Assembly: GCA_016840125.1 (NCBI GenBank)
Contig: JAEOSY010000378.1
Span: 1-63,541 of the forward strand
Reading direction: 5' to 3'
Length of the DNA stretch: 63,541 nt
Source of the DNA: Candidatus Helarchaeota archaeon
GTDB taxonomy: Archaea > Asgardarchaeota > Lokiarchaeia > Helarchaeales > HEL-GB-A
The notes under the pieces were generated by a model. That model ran no database searches, was not told where the DNA came from, and saw only the letters and a list, made by a program, of their open reading frames with translations. Made by a program: the position numbers and the translations under genes. This document shows positions 7,974 to 19,000 of this stretch, in pieces (positions within the stretch are counted from its first letter, which is position 1; the number at the start of each line of letters is the position of its first letter).

Positions 7974-9122
7974 ATGATTCGGACGAAATTTCAAGAAATA
8001 TTAGGAACAAAATATCCAATAATACAAGCGGGCATGGGACCTTACTCGACATTTAAGTTGTGTTCAGCCGCAGCGAAAGCTGGTGGGGTGGGGATTATCT
8101 CCACAATCGGGATGGGTGCAGGTTTATCAGCTGCAACCCCTGATGCAGCAACAAAAGTGTTTGGGAAGGGACGACCTATCGATTTAATCTATAAAGCTAT
8201 CATGGAAATGGTTGAGGAATTGAAAGATTCCCCAAACGCCGTTTTTGGGATCAATGTCCCCGTGTCAAATGAATTTGTAACGGTAGCTCTTCGATTAATG
8301 AAAGGAACCGTCAAAGCATACAAAGAATCTGAAGATGTGAGAAAGAAATTAAAATTGATCATCACCTCTGCAGGAGATCCTCTACCGTGGGCTATCGATG
8401 CGAAAGCCAAAGGGGCACGACGAGCTCGCATTGCAATCCAAGAAGAAATGGATAGTGTGAGATGGGCTCATGTCGTACCTGCCGTGCAACATGCTAAACG
8501 CGTGGAAAAAGCAGATGCCGATTTTATTATCGCAACTGGGCGTGAAGGTGGGGCTCATTGTGCCTGGCGTGATATCTCGACTATGGTTCTCATACCAGAA
8601 ATTGTAAAACAGGTGAAAAAACCTGTGGTAGCAGGTGGTGGGATGAGCGACGGCGTGAGCCTTGCAGCGGCATTGACCATGGGAGCTATCGGAATTCAAA
8701 TGGGAACCCGAATGATTGCCACAGAAGAATCTGATTTCGAGCAAATGTGGAAGGAAGCCATTGTCAAACGTTCAGAGCAAGATACACTCGTGGGTCGTGG
8801 TTTATTCGGACCTATGCGGTTTCTACGAAATGAACAGTCACTAAAAATCGTTGATGAGACTGTAAAACTTGAGGGTGGAAATCTCTTCAAAGGAATCCCT
8901 GTGGGATCGAATGAAGCAATTATGCGGCTCGAAATGGATGGATTAGCTAATCTATTTGACGGTGACGAAGAAAACTCCATTATTCTGGGTGGAAGTGTGG
9001 CTGGTAGGATCCATGCGATCCCCAAAGTTAAAGAATTATTCGATTCTATGATTGCTGAAGCTGAAGAAGTCATCCAAAAACTCCCTCAAAAAGTGATTGC
9101 GCCAGAAATCGATGCAAAATAG
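7974..9122 (+). CDS. Nitronate monooxygenase/2-nitropropane-dioxygenase-like flavoprotein
   Basis: A 382-residue TIM-barrel FMN protein of the NPD/nitronate monooxygenase family, which also includes the FabK-type enoyl reductases. Features are the N-terminal YPIIQAGMG (14-22), GREGGAHCAW with His195 at the usual catalytic position, the FMN-phosphate segment VAGGGMSDG (219-227) and GIQMGTR (240-246). The substrate may be a nitronate or an unsaturated acyl thioester; the sequence alone does not decide. The ATG at 7974 follows an A/T-rich region that could hold a TATA box. A HEAT-repeat gene follows 44 bp downstream on the same strand after a pyrimidine-rich tract. Confidence 0.85.
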   Translation: MIRTKFQEILGTKYPIIQAGMGPYSTFKLCSAAAKAGGVGIISTIGMGAGLSAATPDAATKVFGKGRPIDLIYKAIMEMVEELKDSPNAVFGINVPVSNEFVTVALRLMKGTVKAYKESEDVRKKLKLIITSAGDPLPWAIDAKAKGARRARIAIQEEMDSVRWAHVVPAVQHAKRVEKADADFIIATGREGGAHCAWRDISTMVLIPEIVKQVKKPVVAGGGMSDGVSLAAALTMGAIGIQMGTRMIATEESDFEQMWKEAIVKRSEQDTLVGRGLFGPMRFLRNEQSLKIVDETVKLEGGNLFKGIPVGSNEAIMRLEMDGLANLFDGDEENSIILGGSVAGRIHAIPKVKELFDSMIAEAEEVIQKLPQKVIAPEIDAK

Positions 9123-9166
9123 GTCACCCTAAAACAAATAAACTCCTTTCTTCTTTTTTAATTTCA

Positions 9167-9925
9167 ATGCCTGATGAAAACGAGTTAATCTCAAAACTCC
9201 GCAGCGATGATGTTGATATCATAAAGGATGCACTTGAGCAGCTCGGCGACCTAGGGGATGACAAAGTAGTCCCTCAACTACTTAAAATGATTGATACAGC
9301 TGAGGACGACGATCTTTTAGAATCCATTCTATGGACTCTTTCACGAATTGCAAGCACTTCAACCTTAATTGAATTATTAAACAATCCTAATAAATTAATA
9401 GTAGTTGAGGTGCTCGATGCCCTCGGACGGCGAGTCGCACACGATGCGGTAGATGAAATCATCCCCTTCACCGAACATCATAATGGTGAAATTCGAGCGA
9501 TCGCTACTTGGGCCTTAGGCAAAATTAATGCGCAGAAGACTTATGCCCTCTTATTAAATTTGTTGCAAACCGATGCGGATCCATTAGTTCGTGCCAATGC
9601 GGCCTGGGCTATCGGTAAATTTGAAAACATTCAATCCCTTCATGTATTAAATCAAATTAAAGAGAATGAACGTGATGAGTCCGTCCTTTACAACTTAAAT
9701 GAAGCTATCCATCACGTGCAAGAAGCGAGCCACTCCCGTCAAACTGGCTTAAAAGCACAAGTTTATGAATGCTCGAAAAGAAGTATAGAATGTACAACAA
9801 AAACTACTCAAATTGAATCCCACGCTGATAATCTCATTAAAATCGAAATCGTGGTTTGCAACACTTGTTCAATTGCACGGATCTGTCATGTGGATCTCAC
9901 TTGGAAAATAACTCGTGGAATTTAA
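9167..9925 (+). CDS. HEAT-repeat (PBS lyase type) protein with Cys-rich C-terminus
   Basis: A 252-residue protein. Residues about 1-185 form five or six short HEAT repeats of the PBS-lyase kind (for example WALGKINAQKTYALLLNLL and WAIGKFENIQSLHVLNQI), a helical scaffold for protein binding. The remaining 65 residues hold two Cys pairs, YECSKRSIEC and VVCNTCSIARIC, that could bind a metal. The combination suggests an adaptor rather than an enzyme. It may be cotranscribed with the flavoprotein upstream. It is convergent with the giant surface protein gene, with 80 bp of unremarkable sequence between them. Confidence 0.8.
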   Translation: MPDENELISKLRSDDVDIIKDALEQLGDLGDDKVVPQLLKMIDTAEDDDLLESILWTLSRIASTSTLIELLNNPNKLIVVEVLDALGRRVAHDAVDEIIPFTEHHNGEIRAIATWALGKINAQKTYALLLNLLQTDADPLVRANAAWAIGKFENIQSLHVLNQIKENERDESVLYNLNEAIHHVQEASHSRQTGLKAQVYECSKRSIECTTKTTQIESHADNLIKIEIVVCNTCSIARICHVDLTWKITRGI

Positions 9926-10005
9926 TTCTGGAAGGAAGTCCGCTTAACTCTTATCCTCTTGAATCGCGATTATTATTTGTGAGAAGTGTCCAACAGCAAA
10001 AGTTT

Positions 10006-13000
10006 TTAACCTGTGGAACCCATAAAAGCCCGGATTAAACACACTAAACACACAAGTATCGTGATTATATTCGCCATAGCACTTAATGCAACACAGAAAA
10101 GGATGGCAAGATCTTTGGTACCCGGCTTATCAACTGTAACAAATCCAATTGCACCTAAGCCTACTCCAAGAAATCCCGCCATATGGATCGCTTCAAGTCC
10201 CAAAGCTATCGGGTCCTGAAATTCTCCTCCCAACAAATTGTCAAAAATCATGTAAAGAGCGAATATAGCCGCCACAACATCAATAATCAAAGTGGTGGCA
10301 CTAAAACCCGTACTACCGAAGATTTTATTAAACAATCCCTTCGGGTTTACACCTTTACTTCCTAGTATACTCGCAACAAGCAAGAGAACCCCAGTTATGA
10401 TTAATGATCCAACGAGAGTTCCCGCACAATAAAGTAATGTGAGATCTCTTTGTGTAAAAATTGTCGCTAAAGCTATTAACATCCCAAAACCTGCAGCAAC
10501 ACCAACTATAATAGTAGCCACTTTTTCAACGCCCGTCAATTCATCGGCAATTGCTATACTTGGTCCCAATATTCCCGTGGCAGTCCCGACAACGCCCAAT
10601 ATATCTTCCATTCCCTGTAAAAAATCCCAACCTGTTCCTACGTAATCTGTTTTAACGGATTTACCACCTATTCCACCAGAATATGCATCTCCTAATGTCT
10701 TATTGATGCTCTCAAAGAACTCAGGAGGAGGTAGGAGCGAGGTGGACGAGAAAAAGTTTTGTTCAGTTTCATATCTAGTAGTATTAAATTCAGTAAATTT
10801 CACTAAACTAGGAATATCACAGCCAATAAAATCATTATACGTTGAACTGACCTCGTAACCATGCGAAACGGGCACCTCTCCATAAATTGTAAACGTATTA
10901 AATTGAAAATTACACCTCATGTTCGTTCCAGCAGTCATTATTGCTACAACGGGGATGTAAAGGGCAAAAGTTATCACTGTTACTAGTAAAGTGATGGCAA
11001 ATAATATCCAAATTAAAATCAAAAGAATAGCTTTTATCAGTAGGGTTATTAAAAAGACAATGGCACTAATTATCGCGCTTACTACCGCCTTTATAACATT
11101 CACAACTGCAGTGAGTACATCTACCAGAAATTGACCAATGGCTGCAAATATATCTGCCAACCATCTACCAAAGTCCTTCGGCATGGATCCTTGTCGACCG
11201 GAGACATACGGGTTGAGTGTCGATATGCATCCTAAAACATGGGGATGCAGATTCATCATTTCTGCTCTAAAATTATCCTCTTTCGTGCTAGCATATTGAT
11301 TAATGACTGCCGTTTCTCCTGTAGTATCATTTATAAGTCCATATAACGTCATGTTGAGGATTTGCATCGCTTCTGCAAGAGTACAGGTAATCTGGTAAAA
11401 TGATTCTATAATATTTGAGGCTTCTCGGGGCAGATCATCCCGATCGAGGGAGGTAAATTTCCCCTCTCTTAAAATCGTATGATTTCCCAGTGTATTTTTG
11501 TCTCGGACAATCGAATTTAATTCAGTTTTAATAAAGATCTCATTAGGGATAAGCATATAATTCTTACCTACCTCAAAAGGACCTCCTGCTACATTATTCA
11601 CCGTAATTTCGTAAATATGCATTCTATCTCGCGTATTGTAGTGCCCATTGAAGACCGTCTCATTCGCGTGGATGGCGATGGTATTTACCCTTTCTAGTCC
11701 CCTTAAAGTGAGTTCCGCTTTAATTTCATGCCCACCTGAAGTTCTTGTGATAGAATACGGGACATCCCTCGTTTTTCCTGCGGGCCTGTACGTTAGAGAG
11801 GAGGACATTTTCTTTGTGTCCCACCACCAATCAATCGGTTCAGTGCCCTCATCCCATAATTCAAACTTAAAACGTTTGGAAGAGAATATGCTATCAGAAA
11901 TATCAATGGTATATTTATCGTTGAAAGTCGCTCTTCTATAATATTTGTGTTTAGCAATTGTAACTCCGAAAAGCTTAACTCTATAATATTTACTGCTGCT
12001 ACGAGCTCTGGTATGTGGGGTTGCGATAGCCACGTCTTCGCCCTTGTAGCTAAAAGAGACCGTCAGTTGTAAATAGGGCTTTTTTCTCCACGTTGCATCC
12101 CATAAACCCAAACTGGAAATCTTCCCTTCTTTCAGGTTGATTTCAAGTACCAGGTCATATAACGGATCTACATCCCACGAATCCTTAACGCCATCCCCAT
12201 CCGTATCCCATGCTAGGGGATTCGTGGGCTGAGGACGAACAATCTCATATTTATCTGACCAGCCATCCCCATCCGTATCCCATCTATCAGGTCTAGTGAT
12301 CCACGCATCCGTATCTGAGCTTGTGGCATCCCAATAACTATCTGCGGTGATTTTAATGTTAGTTAGGTTAAAAACATCGGTGTTATTCACATTATCAAAG
12401 ATATTAATATAGATCTCATATTCGCCATCATAATTATAAGGAAACAGACCGGAGAGGTCAACATAGTAATCTTCATTAAAATTGTCGTTTGTTGAAAAGG
12501 GTACTGATTCCTGTAACAAAATGGAATCTTCTTTTCTAGTATCAAGTTCCTTCTTAATGACCTCGACGTAGACGCTCCCATTTCCAACTAGCGGTTGACC
12601 GCAAACGATGCTAAAATTCATCTCTGCATCATAGACAATACCGATATCTGAGATTGTTAACGGGACGGAGCTATCAGTAGTGGGATCCGTATCCGCCGTT
12701 AGGTTTGGCAGGTCGCCGTATTCAAATGCATCAATTCTTCTTACGATAAGTTTCTTTTCAACCCCATCCATTATTCCGTCATTATCAAAATCATTGTCGT
12801 TTGGATTGAGGTATCTCACGACACTCAGACCATATTCCTCTAGGCATAAATCGGAATGAGTTGTATCGGCATAGATTACTTTTAATTTATAATTTCCATG
12901 GTAACTCAACCTATTTCGTTCAATAATATCTTTGATATCGATAGTTTCGCTAATGTATCTTTGAGTACCATTCAGCTCATATTTTTTCCTAAAAATCCGA

Positions 13001-16000
13001 AGGTTCGCATCTGGACGTGTTATCTGGACCGTGAAATCTGAGATCTCGGTGGCGGTTTCCCCGTAGGCCAATGTAAAACCAAGGCTAGCTTCGGCTGCTT
13101 TTTTGAAATCGTCAGGAAATCTTAATTTTACTGATGAATCGACGGTCATCCGCCCCTTAATTTTTTCTTTAATATTAACCTTTTCCTCCGAATCGCTAAG
13201 AAAATCGTGGTCCGTATCCTGGCATAATGGATCTGTTTTATGCCCTAAATAGCCAAAGTATTCAAGCGAATCTTGTATTCCATCTCCATCGGTGTCCGCC
13301 TTATCGGTGTGTGTCCCAATCCTTAATTCGAATCCATCCCACAATCCATCTTCATCTTTATCATAGTACCTCGGATCAGTCCCCGTAACATAAATCTCTT
13401 TATAATCGCTTAAATAGTCATTATCCGTATCCGAGTCCCTTGGATTGGTTCCGTATTCATATTCCACATCATCCAACACCCCATCATTATCAGTATCTAG
13501 AACAAATGGGTCGGATGAATATGTATTAATAATTTCCGTATTGTTGATGTAAATTGAAACGCTCCACCCAAAATATTCAAGGCCATCAATTAAATTGTCA
13601 TCATCCGTGTCGTTATCTATGGGATTAGTTCCGATGAACCATTCACCAATTTGAGTTTCATTCTCCCACCCATCTACTAACCAATCATCGTCAGTATCAT
13701 TGTCAAACGGATCGGTACTTACTCCCATCGGGTGAGCAACTAATTCAAAGAAATTGCGTAAATTATCCCCATCCGGGTCTGGATCGGAGGCATTCAAGCC
13801 CCACATATACTCTTGCTCAACGGTGAGCCCATCGCCATTGGTATCGATAAATTTTCTGACTAAGAATTCCATGGAGCTGGAGAGATCTAGCTCATCGCGC
13901 ACAATGACGTGCCCTTTGGTGATCCCGCTGGAATTACAAAATACACTGATGGTTGAAGTTAACGTTCCGGATTCTATGAATGTGCGTGTTCCATCCACGA
14001 ACCATTCAAATTCTAGGACATCGGAATCAACGACCGAATCCCATGCATAGGCGGTGACATCGACATAGCCAGCATAATCCCCATAATAAGTTCTCGGTGA
14101 CACCGAGACCATTGGGGCAATGTTTACCACCTCTAATGTAAATACAGCGTTCGAGGTTAATTCATTTTCAACCGTTAAATTAACTAGGTAGGTTCCTTCG
14201 TTGAACACCCGTGACGGCTTTTCGCCGTAAAGCGTTTCAACATAGTCTTGAGAAATATAAACAGGTTCAATATTGTCTCCAATTTGATATGAAGCGGTGC
14301 CATCATAATACCCGATCGCATCACAGTACAGGGAAATGTGCGTGGCATTTGTAGAAGAAATTTGTAAGGTGTCGAGATAGGTACTTTCATTCATGGGGGC
14401 CATTCCGAACTGGAACGGGAGATCCGGGGAACTGATCCCATCTACGATAAGCCTCCATTGATTCTCGCCCAAACCGCTGTAACTGCCATTGGAACATTCG
14501 TAATCAATGCGAATATGGTGCCACTTTTTCGAAGTGAACATTGGCAGATTCGTTATTTCGGTTATGTTCCCATCATACAAATTGTTGTATTTCCAGGTAC
14601 CGTTATCGCTGATAACAATCGGAATGACACCGACACCTGACTCGAGTAGATTTATGTAAAAATTAGTAGTATTTTGCTCCAGATATGTGGTTCTTAACCA
14701 AAATTCAATAGTACCATTGCGCGATTGATTATCACCATAGGTTACTCGCCATTCCCCGCGGGAGACGTTCGTATTATCAACCAATTCAAGAACTTTCACA
14801 TGTCCGCTGATATTATTGACCACTTGATAATTAATGCCCGGGGTGACATTGAATCCTTCAAAGGGCGCGCCTGGAATCGCCCCATCACTGACGTTCATGA
14901 AATTATAGGTGGCATTATAAATCAGGTTAGCTTTATAGATATCCCAGGTGTAGTTCATTAAGAAATCTTTAGGCCCTTCGAGTACTTCAACATCAAATAA
15001 AAATGAATCCCCTTCAATTACCGTAAGGGAAAATGGACCTAAAATTTCGGGTGCTGCATCATATATTGTAATATTTTCCCCCACACTGAAGGAAAGCCCA
15101 TTATCATCCTTTATATAAAATTCGATTGTGTAATTCCCGGAATGGGCGTACGCATGTCTTGGTGATCGTTCCGTTGAATAGTAGCCATCCCCAAAATCCC
15201 AATAAACCCGCGAAGTATTAACATCTGACTCCGAATCCGCGATATCTACCTCGAACGATATGGGATCCCCTTCTTTTGTGATATTTGGAGTAATCCTTAA
15301 TTCTGCAAATGGGGGACTATTTTCTACGCTAATGAGCTGGATCGCTTTCGATTGGGTTATACCATCGCTGGCAATAACCGTAATTATATAGTTTCCTTTA
15401 TTCGTATAGGTGAAATTCAGCCCATACGTATTATTGCCAAGATCGAGCCCCGTGTAGTTGGTTTGTCCTGCAATTCCATCATTTATCCCGAAATAGAAGT
15501 CCACTGTAAGACTGTCATTGTTGAAATCATCAATTGCGGCTTGATAGGTGTATTCCTGGTCTTCGGTAATATTAAAGGGAGCTATGATTCGAATTGCAGG
15601 GGCGAGATTGGCAAATTTAAAATTTGTCGAGACATTAAATCCAATAGTTAAACTCTGTGCTTGACAAGAGGGGTTGAATTCTGCATAAGTTGCATTGATG
15701 AACTGATTTCTTTGGGGATTTGGGGTAAGTGAAGTGATCCCCTCCGCTGCGAAGATCCCAGCAGTGACTTGATCAATGTCAATATCAGTCATGTCCGCAT
15801 CAAAATTGATGTCATAACTCACCGGAAAATTCCCGCTACGTAAATCCGCATCCCAGTGATTGTCTATCGTTTCAATGAAACTCACTTGGGCATATTTTAC
15901 TCCAATTATTTCATAGACTTTTAATTCACATATGACATCATCGGGGGTGCCTAGAGAGGTAAAATATTTAGTATATGGAACGCCAACGTAGTCAATTTCG

Positions 16001-19000
16001 TAATTTGATTGAATGGTGTAATCCATTACCAAATCAATTTGGTCATTACTGGGGTCCGCGATGGTCGCGGTGAAGGTGATTGGTGCCCGTGAGAGGTTAT
16101 TCGCCGCGTTAATAAACAAATCCCACAGGTTTAATGTCCACTCGCCTACCGATCCATTGAACGTAAAGGATTGTGCGATTTGCTGACCGTTCTCAAATGT
16201 AAAGATTAAATAGAACTCTTGCTGCCCCCCCTCTCTGTACGTTTGATTTACCAGAATCTCCCAATCTCGTGCGAGATCCAATTCAAAAAACATGAGCGTA
16301 TGATTGATCCAATTAAATGTATTATTCCACGCGAAATAATACTCCGTTTCATTGAGCCCATCGCCAAGTATATCCACCGTAAAATTCGCTCCATCTAACG
16401 CATCCCTGTAAATCGCGACTGACAAATTTGCCCCGATTCTAGGGGAATGAATCGTCAGATTTGGGAGCACGTTATTAATCTCAAACGGTAATGAATAGAC
16501 ATCCCATGCGTTATGACGATCCGAGACAAAACTGATGAGGGATGACCCTTCCAGCCCATCGCCATCATCTTCATCCACGAAATTATGCGAGTAGAGAAAT
16601 CCCATATCTTCTAAGTCGTCGACGTTCGTTGTCGGTGGTCCCCAACTATATATTAGTTGCGTCAAATCCACAGGCGAATCATCGGCAAACGCCTCAAGCA
16701 TCACGGTCTCCCCCTCATTAAATTGCATTAATAAACCCGATAAGATATTTTCTCCAACGGTATAATTGGAATCCCAAGAAAATCCAACGTTATCAATATA
16801 AACATTCCCACCCAATCCATTGAAACCCCAGTTACCATGAGTCGCTACATATGCTCCATACAACCGTATTCCCCAAATATAATTTGTATCAAAGTAAGTA
16901 GTGTTTTTTAATGGTAAAACTTGAGATGCATGTCCATCCAGATAGATTTTATAGGTGTCCTCTGCAAGCCCCAGATATCCCGAACCGTCGGTACAAAAAT
17001 CAACCCTCAAATGGGTCCATTGATCTTCCGATAATGTATAACCGTCTTCAAACGTAATGGGAATATTTGTATAAACTAAACCAAATGTTGGTGAGCTAAT
17101 ATTGAAATCAACACTTATATCGTAAGTGCTTGCTGTTGTAGTATCCAAGTAATTCAAACTGAAATCACTCCACCCATAAAACGGCGTGTTATTATAGGTT
17201 TCCAATCCCAACACCTCAAGGGAGATTCCTATACTCGTCATTTGAAGATCATCGGTATAAAGCCAAAGCTCAACAGTTCCACTCGTCTGATTGGATTCCG
17301 GTAGTTGATGGTAAAAATTAGTAGTGCTCAACGCCTCAATTTCCACAACGTTACGAAAACCTCCAAGCGTCTCGACAAGTGTACTCTCGCCAAGCCAGTC
17401 GATCGGACATTGACCAATCACGCCAGTATCAAAATCGTAGGTAGTATTACCCAAATAGTTATACGCTAAAGAAACTTCGGGTAATCGATTCTCCACGTTG
17501 ATATATACTTCGTCTTCAATATAATCGCCATTACTATCAATGGTGGTTTGGTGTACTCGATATCGTCCGGGCGTTTGATAGGTATGCAGCACCGTCTGCC
17601 CGATGGCCGTTTGATTATCCCCAAAATCCCAATAGAAGCGTAAACTATCCGAATATGCAGAAACCTCGGAATATTTTCCTGAGATAAGGAGTTCCGTTCC
17701 TGCATCTACACCTTGCCTAGGTACAAGGTTCTCCCCAAGCGTGTATGCGGGATCCCACGTAACGCCGACGGCATCTAAGTATATGGAGTGATGCGTGCCG
17801 GCCTCCTCAGTACTCCAAATATTCCACTTGAAATTGGAGACATCGTGATCAAAATTAAAAGCTTGTCCCGAATTTGAAATAATCCCATCAACCCAGAAAT
17901 AGAATTGATCCGCATTTAAGCCTAAATACCCCCCTATATCCCGGCAATCAAAATCGATCCGAAGATGATGCCACATATTATTTTGTAACAGAGGAACCCC
18001 CGTTATCATTGTCTTCACTCCCCCATTCATATACCACCAATTTCCATCACTGCCGAGCCAGATTCCACTGTCAAAAACTTCATAGCCAAAGGCCATCATT
18101 AACCCTTGGGATCGATAATTCGTTCTGAGCCAGAACTCAATGGATCCATAGGTCGGGTCTGAAAAATCGAGTAAGGAGGCTTGGATTATATCTGTGGGAT
18201 TATCATCATAGAGCTCCAGGATCTTATAATGCCCGTCCAATTCGGGAATGATTCGTGCAGCACAATCGTCGGCAATTTCTCCAAAATTATTGGACGTGAA
18301 AATCCAGGGTCCCAGAGCCGATAATTGTAAGGTATCATCAAAGGCAACATCCCCATCGGGAATATTTTTAAAATCCCAGGTTCCGGGATATTTCAAGATT
18401 TCATCAGGCTTATTATCGCCCCGTTCATAGGCGGGATCACTTGTAAACCCAAAGGAGTCCAGAAAAATGTGGGAATCAGATGTAGTATAAATCACAATTC
18501 TCGCAGGTTTCAAGCCGGATTTGAGGTGGGTGGCGGACGTATTTCCATTAATATAGAGACCAAACAAAAATAAGGAATCAAAGTTTAATCTCACATGAAC
18601 CCATTCATTGCTCCCGGGCACATACAGGTTGGAAATATTTGTCCAAGAGTCAGAAGGCATATCATAAAACTTCCAACCACCTTGAGCAAAGCCAAACCCC
18701 GCCATTGTTGGATTATAACCATCGGGGCGGTGTGGCCATGGTTCTGTAACGGTATCATCAATGATTGTTTCCCAATCTTCCGCATAAAAATAAAATTCAT
18801 CTTTGTTAACGTCACTAAAATAAATCCAAAACTCAATATCATTTCCAAAATACCCAATCGTCTTGACACTCATTAACCCAAGTCCGCCCTCCCTATTATC
18901 TATTTCAACCACTTTAGAAAATCCTTCTTTGAAATCAATGACTTTTATGTCTCCATGGGTATTCCACTCATCCGGTGGGTCTCCATTTAAATCGTCTTTG

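Noticed and set aside
8382..9073. Minus-strand frames inside the flavoprotein gene
   Set aside because: They sit inside a gene with strong family motifs on the plus strand and show Ser/Cys-rich non-protein composition.
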